NCBI GenBank assembly: GCA_910585065.1
Contig: CAJUCG010000014.1
Coordinates: forward strand, 1 to 29,594
From: an uncultured Lachnospiraceae bacterium
GTDB lineage: Bacteria > Bacillota > Clostridia > Lachnospirales > Lachnospiraceae
DNA: 29,594 bases
Reading direction: 5' to 3'
Shown here: in pieces, positions 9,501 through 16,368 of the stretch
How positions within the stretch are numbered: position 1 is the first letter of the stretch
Layout: the number at the start of each line of letters is the position of its first letter
The notes under the pieces: generated by a model
Database searches by the model: none
What the model was told of the DNA's origin: nothing
The model's input: only the letters and a program-made list of their open reading frames with translations
Made by a program: the position numbers and the translations under genes

Positions 9501-9757
9501 CCGTAAAGGATGCTTCCGGAAATGAACTCTTTTTAACGCCAACTTTTGATATGACGGCGGATCAGGAATATTATATTGTGGTAGATCATTCCTGTGATAT
9601 GGTGGAAGTGTCTGCGGAGGCGGTCAGCCATCTTGCAACAGTAAGCGGAAATACCTGGTATCCGCTGGCAGACGGGAATAATGAACTGGTAATTTATGTA
9701 ACGGCAGAAAATGGAGATGTCAAAGAGTACCGAATTACCGTGGCGCGCTCTCAGTAA
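6524..9757 (+). CDS. Secreted multi-SH3b N-acetylglucosaminidase with cadherin-like C-terminal domain
   Basis: A 1077-residue exported cell-wall protein. The ATG at 6524 follows TGGAGGG by 6 bases. Residues 1-35 form a signal peptide (basic MQKRFRK, then a hydrophobic core). Six SH3b-like repeats follow at about 41-115, 142-210, 215-290 (degenerate), 320-385, 390-463 and 540-612; several contain the typical LN-[VFL]-R core. Pro-Thr-rich linkers separate them, the longest at about 466-535. A glucosaminidase domain (GH73/LytG-like) spans roughly 650-930; E827 in RVKQEIV is the likely catalytic acid, and YYNIGAYHST and ILGGAYYIG are family-like blocks. The last ~90 residues resemble a cadherin-like beta-sandwich. 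SH3b modules usually bind peptidoglycan, so a role in wall remodelling is inferred. There is no LPXTG or C-terminal membrane anchor. Confidence 0.88.
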   Translation: MQKRFRKYLVMFLCVSFLCPYFMTILQQGARSLVSAAAIPTKGVCTANELNVRSGPGTDYAQVKAGGKYVVLSKGQEVSILSEKNDWYEIKVKISGENVTGYCLSTYIKVTATATPTPTSKPKPTAAPTPDMVKTTVYNLSIPATITANELNFRRLADTDSEIYAVLKKDESVTVLGVKEADGYLWYYISAKVNGKTKKGYIVSDYAAFTFKKNFYARTKEKMNLMTEAGGSKKVTNSDGKAVSVAKDKLLYIVSEQMKGGEKWLRVRVTVSGVKYYGYVRLSAINLAGVAQTVYVTPTPTPSIAPTPVDNEQEFSYAATITANSLNLREKASTKSDILTELSKNQKLTILNASAMEDGIWYRAALTTGKKNYVGYLFSPYVALDFPQEVYAKVVGGSLKLRSKANDKAVYVKKADESILSLAKGTNVKLVGETNISGNKWFTVEVEVSGKVYRGFATADRLMLAAEPTKEPDPTPTSTPTPTKEEEPTPTPEEDEPTPTPKEDELTPTPTPSATPTPSPSPTPTKAPTPTLPSKGQGKITEVTALALKELPQYGSKLIKNANGFSVVIDAENVFEVLDVVDDGENRWCHVVFKQDGIDYIGYINANYVRYVDGSEILDDPTQEVPTPIDPQPTPYPTDIPAVTDPADFEALLDAQNFPESYRQALRDLHALHPQWKFVANHTGLDWNTALDNESVVGKNLISNTKGAAWKSFETNAYNWKTDTFVVYDGSTWVTASREANAYYMDPRNFLDETNIFQFELLTYEPTYQTSAGVENILHGTAMEGQYVHYTDEYGNSKSATYAQIFEEAAQYSGVNPFHLASRVKQEIVVGANTLSNSVSGTVPGFEGLYNYYNIGAYHSTVAGGAIANGLKYAQNGAPNAAALNESMLIPWTDPYRAILGGAYYIGYSYINRGQNTIYLQKFNMTPTSTYSHQYMANVEAPYSEGRKVAGAYAEFGELPLVFSIPVYLNMPQEVCAEPGISYNPNNWLKSLSVKDASGNELFLTPTFDMTADQEYYIVVDHSCDMVEVSAEAVSHLATVSGNTWYPLADGNNELVIYVTAENGDVKEYRITVARSQ
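7921..8130 (+). repeat. Low-complexity Pro-Thr-Glu linker coding repeat
   Basis: Imperfect tandem units around CCGACACCGAC / CCAACCCCAACT encode a Thr-Pro/Glu-rich linker between SH3b repeats 5 and 6. Shorter copies occur at about 6860-6912, 7411-7455 and 8389-8440, and a related linker is in the lipoprotein at 18430-18520. Length variation by recombination or slippage would be expected here. Confidence 0.8.
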
Positions 9758-9804
9758 TAATTCAGGGTGGGAGATCCGCAGGAGTAAGAGAAGGATGTGA
9801 CAGA

Positions 9805-11055
9805 ATGAGATATGTTTTAAAAAAGGTGCTCTGTTTTCTGCTCTGCCTAGGTATTGGAATAGCGGGGAAGACGGATAAAATAGTAATTGCGGCGAGCGCG
9901 GATATCGAATTTTTTACGGAGGATGCCGCGATAGAAGCGGAGCGTGAATTCACGCTGATTCTTGAAATTTCCTCGGATATGACGATCGGGGATTTTGAGG
10001 GGTATTTTACCTATGACGCGGAACTTGTAGAATACTTGTATGGTCCTGCCTGTATTACCGGGGGGGATGGCTACCTAAAGATTTCAGATATCAATGCGTC
10101 CGCCTCGTTTGGGCTGCGCAGTTACGCGATGACCTTCACCGCGAAAAAACATGGGATCTGTCAGTTTAAGATGAGTGGAATTCCCGTGGTTTACGCCTAC
10201 GATTCCGGCAATTCTATGTCGGTTGCGGCAGAGCCCTATCAGCTTACAATAAATGCCTCTTCCGACGCGTCAGACAATGCGGAAATTGTGGCACTTAAAG
10301 TTAGTCCCGGCACTTTAAAACCAGAATTTTCGCCGGAGATTACAGAGTACGAGGTAGATTTGGAACCTTTGACTGAGCGGTTAATTGTCAGTGCAGTCGC
10401 GGCGGATGTCGGGGCATTGGTCAGCATTTCGGGCAATGAGAGTTTGTCCTTTGGCGAGAACGATGTCAACGTGACCGTTACGGCAGAAGATGGCACTGTG
10501 CGAGTCTATCATATCCTGGCAAAGAAGGCAAAAGAAGGGGAAGCTCCTGCGCCGACGAACCCGCCAGAGGAGGAAAAGCCAGAACCTTCACCGACTCCCG
10601 AGATAAAGGCATTCTATCTTACACCGGATAAGCAGATGCTGTGCGGAAATTACCGCTATCAGTTGGCACAGGATATCACAGAGCTTACGATCCCGGAGGG
10701 TTATGAAGCGGATTATTTGTTGGTGGACGGGGAGAGCATCCCCGCCTACATGACTTCCAGACAGTCAGAATACTGTCTTTTAGCACTGATAAACGAGGCA
10801 GGAGAGACGGGACTTTACCGTTTTGACCGCAGGGAATATACCTTGCAACGCTATGATCCGGAGATTGTAAAAGTGGCAGATACCAGTGGGCTTTCCCAGA
10901 AATTAAACGAGCTTTTAGAGCAGACAAGGGATTATGAGCAAAGAAAAAACAAAATGAGCATTCTCTGCGGACTGCTTAGTGTCGGGATCGTGGTACTCCT
11001 TCTTCTCTGTGTGAAGCTGGGGATCAGACGGCGGGCAGATGAGGATGAACGGTAA
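9805..11055 (+). CDS. Membrane-anchored extracellular protein, cohesin-like plus cadherin-like domains
   Basis: A 416-residue protein whose exact function is not recognised. The start ATG follows AAGGATGTGA. Residues 1-31 form a signal peptide ending near IAASA. Residues about 32-150 resemble a cohesin-type beta-sandwich (strand pattern with GDFEGYFTYDAELVEY). Residues about 155-240 match the cadherin-like beta-sandwich pattern, with SPEITEYEVDLEP and the closing EDGTVRVYHI. A Pro-rich linker (about 245-268) and a further extracellular region follow. One transmembrane helix lies near residues 384-405, with a short basic tail inside. It lies 47 bases after the glucosaminidase gene, whose own C-terminus is cadherin-like, so the two may be co-expressed and act together at the envelope. 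The cohesin assignment is from fold-like pattern only and does not imply a cellulosome. Confidence 0.72.
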   Translation: MRYVLKKVLCFLLCLGIGIAGKTDKIVIAASADIEFFTEDAAIEAEREFTLILEISSDMTIGDFEGYFTYDAELVEYLYGPACITGGDGYLKISDINASASFGLRSYAMTFTAKKHGICQFKMSGIPVVYAYDSGNSMSVAAEPYQLTINASSDASDNAEIVALKVSPGTLKPEFSPEITEYEVDLEPLTERLIVSAVAADVGALVSISGNESLSFGENDVNVTVTAEDGTVRVYHILAKKAKEGEAPAPTNPPEEEKPEPSPTPEIKAFYLTPDKQMLCGNYRYQLAQDITELTIPEGYEADYLLVDGESIPAYMTSRQSEYCLLALINEAGETGLYRFDRREYTLQRYDPEIVKVADTSGLSQKLNELLEQTRDYEQRKNKMSILCGLLSVGIVVLLLLCVKLGIRRRADEDER

Positions 11056-11060
11056 AAATT

Positions 11061-11110
11061 TTTTCACCTGTGTGGTTGTAGTTGCAGCTGTATGGGTGGA
11101 AATTTTTTTT
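11061..11110 (+). terminator. Probable intrinsic terminator after the cohesin-like gene
   Basis: TTTTCACC at 11061-11068 can pair with GGTGGAAA at 11095-11102 (one G-U), followed by eight T. The loop is long (about 26 bases), so strength is uncertain. It would separate the envelope genes from the regulator-clp block. Confidence 0.5.
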
Positions 11111-11137
11111 CGCATCCGATTGCCTGTGGATTCCAGA

Positions 11138-11166
11138 TTGACAAATGCGCCCGTCTGTTATATGAT
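11138..11166 (+). promoter_or_regulatory. Consensus promoter of the gntR-mcsA-mcsB-clpC block
   Basis: TTGACA at 11138-11143 and TATGAT at 11161-11166 with an ideal 17-base spacer. The -10 is inside a palindrome (see operator). Confidence 0.88.
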
Positions 11167-11176
11167 AGATATAACA
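11156..11176 (+). promoter_or_regulatory. Palindromic operator candidate over the -10 box
   Basis: Perfect 8-bp inverted repeat TGTTATAT - 5 bases - ATATAACA. The left arm runs into the -10 hexamer and the right arm covers the expected start point. GntR regulators of the YtrA type bind such palindromes as dimers, and the regulator gene begins 35 bases later, so negative autoregulation is the simplest reading. Confidence 0.75.
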
Positions 11177-11211
11177 AAGGATGCATCCGGAAAAAGACAG
11201 GAGGTGCGGGG

Positions 11212-11577
11212 ATGATCGTGACGATCGACTTTAACAGCGACGAGGCAATCTACATACAGCTTTGTAACCAGATTATTTTGGGGATTGCGACGGCGCAGCT
11301 GCACGACGGCGATTCTCTGCCATCGGTGCGCGACCTAGCAGAAGATGTCGGGATCAATATGCACACAGTCAACAAGGCGTACTCAATTTTAAGGCAGGAG
11401 GGCTACCTAAAACTAGATCGCCGCAAGGGGGCGGTGGTAGCCCTTGACTACGACAAATTACAAGCGATCGCAAAGCTGAAAGGACAGCTTCGCTTAATCC
11501 TTGCGAGTGCTATTTGTAGAGGGATTTCCAGGGAGGAGATCCATCAGGCAGTTGATCAGATTTATGACGGTTTTTAG
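11212..11577 (+). CDS. GntR-family transcriptional regulator, YtrA-like (short form)
   Basis: A 121-residue protein; the ATG at 11212 follows GGAGGTG by 5 bases. Residues about 10-75 form the winged helix: AIYIQLCNQI, then SLPSVRDLAEDVGINMHTVN as the recognition region and YLKLDRRKGAVV as the wing. Only a short helical tail (about 80-121) follows, as in the YtrA subfamily; there is no ligand-binding FCD or UTRA domain. The upstream promoter carries a perfect palindrome, so it likely represses itself and the genes downstream. mcsA begins 114 bases after its stop, without a clear terminator between. In most Firmicutes the gene in this place is ctsR, which is a different family; this protein shows no CtsR-like sequence. 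YtrA-type regulators often respond to cell-wall stress or control ABC transporters, but the signal here is unknown. Confidence 0.9.
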   Translation: MIVTIDFNSDEAIYIQLCNQIILGIATAQLHDGDSLPSVRDLAEDVGINMHTVNKAYSILRQEGYLKLDRRKGAVVALDYDKLQAIAKLKGQLRLILASAICRGISREEIHQAVDQIYDGF

Positions 11578-11611
11578 TTACTGTAAAAAATTTACAACAA
11601 CAAATTGGGAT

Positions 11612-11676
11612 CGGGTTTTTGACCCGCACTCCACGCTGCCGCGCTGCTTGGCATGGAGGGTATCAGAGGGCAGCGC
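11612..11676 (+). other. Nested inverted repeats in the gntR-mcsA gap
   Basis: Two hairpins precede mcsA: CGGGT-TTTTG-ACCCG at 11612-11626, and GCGCTGC at 11641-11647 pairing with GCAGCGC at 11670-11676. Neither is followed by a T tract, so they are not intrinsic terminators. They may tune translation or mRNA processing ahead of the mcsA start. Confidence 0.4.
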
Positions 11677-11691
11677 AGGAATGGGGATATT

Positions 11692-12270
11692 ATGTTGTGT
11701 GGAATCTGTAAAGCAAGGGAAGCAACAGTTTTTTATACGGAAATTATGAATGGAACAAAAAAGGAGCAGTATCTCTGTGAGGAATGCGCAGCGAAAAGCA
11801 CGAGTTTGCGCTTAAAAACTCCGTTTGGCGGCAAGGAATTTTCTCTTGGCGGGTTGATTTCTAGTCTTCTTGAGGAGGCGATGCCAAGGGAGGAGAACGA
11901 GGAGGAGATGCAGACGGCGCAGGTGGGAAAGGATATTACCTGCCCGGAATGTGGGATGAGCTATGCCAAATTTAAGGAGGAAGGGGTGCTTGGCTGCCCG
12001 TCCTGCTACCAAAAATTTGGGCGGGCACTGCTGCGGGACATCCGCAGTCTTCAGGGCGCGGATACCCATACGGGAAAGCATCCGCTGCATTTTTCCGCCG
12101 GTAAGACGACAGCCCATATGCTGAAGGATAGCTTCTCACTTGATGAGATACAAAAGCTTTCCCTAAAGTTAGAGCAGGCACTAGAACGCGAAGATTATGA
12201 TCTTGCGGCGCGTCTTAGGGATGAGTTGCGCGCACAAAAAGGGCGGGAGGCAGAGTGCGCACATGAATAA
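11692..12270 (+). CDS. mcsA: McsA, zinc-binding activator of the McsB arginine kinase
   Basis: A 192-residue protein. The ATG at 11692 is preferred over one at 11653 because family members begin directly with M-x-C-x-x-C, and GGGG lies just upstream. Two CxxC pairs form the first zinc site (C3, C6, C29, C32) and two more the second (C84, C87, C102, C105). A UVR-type helical motif (KLEQALEREDYDLAARLRDE) occupies about residues 155-178. In Bacillus, McsA activates McsB and links it to ClpC and to control of heat-shock genes. Its stop overlaps the mcsB start by 8 bases, so the two are translationally coupled. All eight zinc ligands are intact. Confidence 0.95.
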   Translation: MLCGICKAREATVFYTEIMNGTKKEQYLCEECAAKSTSLRLKTPFGGKEFSLGGLISSLLEEAMPREENEEEMQTAQVGKDITCPECGMSYAKFKEEGVLGCPSCYQKFGRALLRDIRSLQGADTHTGKHPLHFSAGKTTAHMLKDSFSLDEIQKLSLKLEQALEREDYDLAARLRDELRAQKGREAECAHE

Positions 12271-13300
12271 GTGGTACGAGAATAAGCCTGAGGAACCTAT
12301 TGTGATTGCAAGCCGTATCCAGCTTAAAAGAAATGTGCAGAATTACCGTTTTGTAGGGAAGATGGGCGAGGGGGAGTATGAGGCACTTGCCCTGCGCGCA
12401 CGCGCGCTTTCTGCGGGACTTGAAGAGAAGGAACAAATGAAATATTATTCCTGCAGCACGGGCAAGCTCTCGCCGTTAGAGCGGCAGGCACTTGAGGAGG
12501 CGGGGATTATCAGCAATCTTTTGACAAAAAGGCGGCATGAAACAGCACTTATTCTCTCGGAGGACGAGGGGGTAAGCATTATGGTAAATGAGGAGGATCA
12601 TATCTGTATTCAGACAAGTGCAGGGGGAGCGGATTTAAACAGTGCATACTATCGCGCCGCAGGGATCGATAATTGTTTTGAGGAACTCGGCTATGCCTAT
12701 GACGAGCGTTATGGCTATCTGACGGCATCCCCCCAGAATGCAGGTACGGGGCTGCACGCGGAGTACCTTGTCTTTCTCCCCGCAATTACCATGGTGGGGA
12801 AGTTAGCAAAACTTTCCGAAGAAATTGGAAAGTATGATATCATTATTCGTGGAGTTTTGGGCGAGGGGACAAAGAGTGAGACATTTTTATATCAAATTAT
12901 AAATCAGAAGACACTTGGCAGTACGGAGGAGGAAATTATTGGAAATATAGAACAAGTTTTAAAGAAGATTGTGGAGCAGGAACTAAAATATCGGAAATTT
13001 TTATGCGAGGGGGGCGAGGACGAGATTGCGGATAAGGTATATCGCTCTTACGGCATTTTGCGCTATGCAAAAAAGCTTGCATCCTCCGACGCGCTGATGT
13101 TGTTCTCACAGTTAAAATTTGGGCGCGATCTAGGGATGATCTCGTTTGGTCAGGAATTAAGTTTGTATGAGCAGTTTATCCGCATCCGCCCTGCAAATCT
13201 GCAAAAGCTCTGCGGAAAGAATATGAATGAGGCGCAGCAGGAACACTACCGGGCGGAATATTTCAATCGGCTGATGAATGTGGCGGGACTGAAAGATTAA
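12263..13300 (+). CDS. mcsB: McsB-like protein arginine kinase, divergent nucleotide site
   Basis: A 345-residue guanido-kinase-fold protein, near normal McsB length, in the usual mcsA-mcsB-clpC place. The ATG at 12263 overlaps mcsA and follows GGGAGG. Clearly kept: SRIxLxRN at 17-24, NEEDH at 109-113 (with the catalytic-type Glu), GTGL at 161-164, and RGVLGEG at 196-202. Compared from memory with B. subtilis McsB and arginine kinase, several nucleotide-site residues differ: Q20 replaces the second Arg of S-x-R-x-R, C115 replaces the Arg after NEEDH, S156 replaces the active-site Cys (TSCP becomes TASP), and H165 replaces the Arg of GTGLRAS. The C-terminal RDxxRA phosphoarginine-binding motif reads QEHYRA (326-331). 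Three of five phosphate-clamping arginines are therefore missing. The frame is intact, so it is not a pseudogene; reduced or altered kinase activity, or an adaptor role, is possible. Confidence 0.9.
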   Translation: MNKWYENKPEEPIVIASRIQLKRNVQNYRFVGKMGEGEYEALALRARALSAGLEEKEQMKYYSCSTGKLSPLERQALEEAGIISNLLTKRRHETALILSEDEGVSIMVNEEDHICIQTSAGGADLNSAYYRAAGIDNCFEELGYAYDERYGYLTASPQNAGTGLHAEYLVFLPAITMVGKLAKLSEEIGKYDIIIRGVLGEGTKSETFLYQIINQKTLGSTEEEIIGNIEQVLKKIVEQELKYRKFLCEGGEDEIADKVYRSYGILRYAKKLASSDALMLFSQLKFGRDLGMISFGQELSLYEQFIRIRPANLQKLCGKNMNEAQQEHYRAEYFNRLMNVAGLKD

Positions 13301-13325
13301 ATAAAGCAGAAAGGAAGATAGAAAC

Positions 13326-15797
13326 TTGAGGGAAAAATTCACAGAAAATGCCAGGGAAGCAATTCATCTGGCAACGGAAACAGCGTATGAGTTAGAACAT
13401 AATTATATTGGTACAGAACATTTGCTGATTGGACTAACCAAAGCAAACGGTGTGGCGGGAAGGATTCTTGATGAGCATGAAGTGGACGAGGAGAAGTTAC
13501 TTGAGATGGTGCGGCAGCTGATCGCCCCGGATACAAGTGTCAAGATGATGGAGCGGAATAATTTTACTCCGCGTGTGCGCCGGATATTAGATGCAAGTGC
13601 AAGAGAGAGCCAACGCTTAAAATCGAAGCAGATTGGCACGGAGCATATTTTGATGGCATTAATTAAGGAGTCGGACTGCATTGCGGTGCGTTTGCTTAAC
13701 ACGCTGGGCGTGAACTTACAAAAGCTTTATATGGATTTGCTGGCGGCCTGCGGCGCAGACCAAAATATGATGAAGAATGAGATGAACGGGGCGAGAGGGC
13801 GCGGAAGGGGAAAATCTCAGACACCGACTTTAAACCAGTACAGCAGAGATCTGACGCAGCTTGCAAGGGAGGGCAGGTTAGATCCGGTGATTGGCAGGGA
13901 GGAAGAGATCTCTCGCGTGATTCAGATTTTAAGCCGCCGCACAAAGAACAATCCCTGCCTGGTTGGGGAGCCGGGTGTTGGAAAAACCGCTGTGGTGGAA
14001 GGACTTGCGCAAAAGATTGTGGACGGGGATGTGCCGGAAGTGATCGAGGAAAAGCGAGTGCTTACTCTTGACCTTTCCGGGATGGTCGCCGGATCAAAAT
14101 ACCGGGGGGAGTTTGAGGAGCGTATTAAACGCGTGGTAAGCGAGGTAATTTCCGACGGCAATGTGCTTTTGTTCCTCGACGAGATGCACACGATTATTGG
14201 CGCAGGCGGCGCGGAGGGAGCGATCGATGCGTCCAATATCCTAAAACCTTCGCTTGCGCGCGGAGAACTGCAACTAATCGGTGCCACGACGAGAGAGGAA
14301 TACCGCAAATATGTGGAAAAAGATGCGGCACTTGAGCGGCGTTTCCAGCCGGTGGTAATTGAGGAACCGTCCGAAGAAGAGGCAATCAAGATTTTGCGGG
14401 GGCTAAGTCCCGCATATGAGGCACATCATAAGGTGCGCATTACGGAGGATGCGATTGTGGCGGCGGTGCGCTTAGCCAGCCGCTATGTCAATGACCGTTT
14501 TCTGCCGGACAAAGCGATCGACGTGATGGATGAAGCCGCCTCCAAGATGCGCTTGAGCGTTTATACCCCTTCAGAAAAGATGAAGGAGGCGCAGGAGAAA
14601 ATCGCAAAACTTGAGCAGGAGAAAGAGGCGGCGATCAAGGCGGAGGAATTTGAGCGTGCAGGCGAGATAAAGCGCAGTCAGGAGCGTGTCCGTGTCAAGA
14701 TGGAAAAACTGGCAAAAGAGCGGGAAAAAGAGAGGGAGAATACCGAGCTGATAGTGGGCGAGGAGGAGATTGCCGACGTGATCTCCCAGTGGACAAAGAT
14801 TCCGCTGAAACGCTTAAAAGAGGGGGAGAGCGAGAGATTACTACGCTTAGAACAGACGCTGCATGGGCGCGTGATCGGGCAGGAGGAGGCGGTCGGCGCA
14901 GTTGCCAAGGCGATACGGCGGGGGCGCGTAGGGTTAAAAGACCCAAATCGCCCGATCGGTTCCTTCCTATTTTTAGGACCGACTGGCGTGGGAAAAACGG
15001 AATTGTCCAAGGCACTTGCGGAGGCGATCTTCGGGGATGAGAATGCGATGATCCGCGTGGATATGACGGAGTATATGGAAAAGCACAGTGTTTCGCGCAT
15101 GATCGGGTCACCTCCAGGATATGTCGGCTATGACGAGGGCGGACAATTGAGTGAAAAAGTGCGCCGCAATCCGTATTCCGTAATTCTCTTTGACGAGATC
15201 GAGAAAGCGCATCCGGATATTTTTAACATTTTACTCCAAATTTTGGATGATGGTCATGTGACAGATGCGCAGGGGCGTAAGGTAAGTTTTAAGAATACCA
15301 TTATTATTATGACCTCCAATGCGGGCGCGCAGAGTATTGTCTCGCCAAAGCGTTTGGGCTTTACCGGGCACGAGGATGCGAAAGCAGATTACAACAAGAT
15401 GAAAGAAGGGGTGATGGACGAGGTAAAACGTCTGTTTAAGCCGGAATTTTTAAACCGCATCGACGAGATGATTGTCTTCCATGCACTGAGCAGACAGGAT
15501 ATCTGTGAAATTGTAAAAATTATGCTGGGGACAATTGAAAAACGTTGTATGACTCAGATGGATCTCCGTCTAAAGGTGGATGACGCACTTTTGGGGCATT
15601 TAGCGGAAAAGGGCTTTGATGAGAAATATGGAGCCAGACCGCTGCGCCGCGCGATCCAGACAGAACTTGAGGACAGGCTGACCGAGGAGATCTTGGAGGG
15701 AAAGGTCCGCCAAGGTGATACAGTAACACTTGGATTTGCGGATGGGAATGTAAAAGTGGCTGTGCGCCATAGGCGCGAGTCGGGCAAGAAAGGCTAG
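13326..15797 (+). CDS. clpC: ClpC, AAA+ unfoldase of the ClpCP protease
   Basis: An 823-residue HSP100 protein starting at TTG, 8 bases after AAGGAAG; the first residues (REKFTENAREAIHLA) match the family start. Residues 1-145 hold the two Clp-N repeats. The first AAA+ module has Walker A GEPGVGKT (K220) and Walker B LLFLDEMHT. A middle coiled-coil domain (about 405-480) contains a UVR motif that in Bacillus contacts McsA/McsB or MecA. The second AAA+ module has Walker A GPTGVGKT (K557) and Walker B ILFDEIEKAHPD. A C-terminal D2 domain completes it. It unfolds proteins, including arginine-phosphorylated ones in Bacillus, and feeds them to ClpP. It follows mcsB by 25 bases. The enzyme looks fully functional, in contrast to its divergent McsB partner. 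Confidence 0.97.
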   Translation: MREKFTENAREAIHLATETAYELEHNYIGTEHLLIGLTKANGVAGRILDEHEVDEEKLLEMVRQLIAPDTSVKMMERNNFTPRVRRILDASARESQRLKSKQIGTEHILMALIKESDCIAVRLLNTLGVNLQKLYMDLLAACGADQNMMKNEMNGARGRGRGKSQTPTLNQYSRDLTQLAREGRLDPVIGREEEISRVIQILSRRTKNNPCLVGEPGVGKTAVVEGLAQKIVDGDVPEVIEEKRVLTLDLSGMVAGSKYRGEFEERIKRVVSEVISDGNVLLFLDEMHTIIGAGGAEGAIDASNILKPSLARGELQLIGATTREEYRKYVEKDAALERRFQPVVIEEPSEEEAIKILRGLSPAYEAHHKVRITEDAIVAAVRLASRYVNDRFLPDKAIDVMDEAASKMRLSVYTPSEKMKEAQEKIAKLEQEKEAAIKAEEFERAGEIKRSQERVRVKMEKLAKEREKERENTELIVGEEEIADVISQWTKIPLKRLKEGESERLLRLEQTLHGRVIGQEEAVGAVAKAIRRGRVGLKDPNRPIGSFLFLGPTGVGKTELSKALAEAIFGDENAMIRVDMTEYMEKHSVSRMIGSPPGYVGYDEGGQLSEKVRRNPYSVILFDEIEKAHPDIFNILLQILDDGHVTDAQGRKVSFKNTIIIMTSNAGAQSIVSPKRLGFTGHEDAKADYNKMKEGVMDEVKRLFKPEFLNRIDEMIVFHALSRQDICEIVKIMLGTIEKRCMTQMDLRLKVDDALLGHLAEKGFDEKYGARPLRRAIQTELEDRLTEEILEGKVRQGDTVTLGFADGNVKVAVRHRRESGKKG

Positions 15798-15841
15798 ATT
15801 TATATATCTGCAATAAAATAATCGAAATTGGCAGAAACCAG

Positions 15842-15870
15842 TAGAAATAAATTTAAAGTTATGTTAGAAT
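15842..15870 (+). promoter_or_regulatory. Possible promoter for the endosialidase-like gene and radA
   Basis: An extended -10 TGTTAGAAT (hexamer TAGAAT at 15865-15870) with a weak -35 TAGAAA at 15842-15847 and a 17-base spacer. The same -10 context (TTATGTTARAATAA) occurs at the pheS promoter. No terminator is visible between clpC and this site. Confidence 0.4.
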
Positions 15871-15939
15871 AAAAGCAGATGCAATTTTTGCAGCAAAAAG
15901 GCGGGCGCGTAGGATACTTGTGCCAGTAAGGAGGATATG

Positions 15940-16350
15940 ATGAATACGGGATTGATTTGGAAGGAAGAGGATGGGACGCTTAGTTTCGGGAATTATACTC
16001 TGACGGAGAAGTCGAAGGTAAATGATTTTGAGTTTGACGGGGATTTATATAAAGTAAAAACATTCTGTGAGATGACGAAACTTGAGCGCAACGGTATGTT
16101 TGTCTATGAATCCGTACCTGGAACCGTAGTGGAACATTTTGATATGACGGAGAAGTCGGTCGCGTTTTTCGTTACGGCAAAAGAGGATGCGCAGATCACA
16201 CTGGAACTTGAGCCGGAGAAAGAATACAAGATTTTTATTGACGATATCAATGTGGGCAGGATGAAGACCAATCTCGGCGGAAAGCTTGTGCTTAGCATTG
16301 AGAAAAAAGAGGGGGAAGGACAGGCAGTGCGTGTAATAAAGTGCGTGTAG
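15940..16350 (+). CDS. Small endosialidase-like conserved protein of unknown function
   Basis: A 136-residue soluble protein, all-beta in appearance, with no signal peptide or membrane segment. ATG 15940 is chosen over the adjacent ATG 15937 because AAGGAGG then has a 5-base gap. It resembles small proteins of Lachnospiraceae labelled endosialidase, a name that seems to rest on a weak similarity; no catalytic residues can be pointed out. The sequence has a central LELEPEKEYKIFIDDINVG stretch and ends at IKCV. It lies between clpC and radA, which are direct neighbours in many Firmicutes, and radA follows after 18 bases, so it is probably co-transcribed with radA. Function is not assigned. Confidence 0.75.
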   Translation: MNTGLIWKEEDGTLSFGNYTLTEKSKVNDFEFDGDLYKVKTFCEMTKLERNGMFVYESVPGTVVEHFDMTEKSVAFFVTAKEDAQITLELEPEKEYKIFIDDINVGRMKTNLGGKLVLSIEKKEGEGQAVRVIKCV

Positions 16351-16368
16351 TCGGATGGGAGCATTTTT

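Noticed and set aside
11618..11624. A single CtsR-like heptad (TTTGACC, complement of GGTCAAA) upstream of mcsA
   Set aside because: CtsR operators are tandem heptads with a 3-base spacer. The neighbouring heptad does not match in either direction, and the sequence is explained by a short CGGGT/ACCCG dyad.
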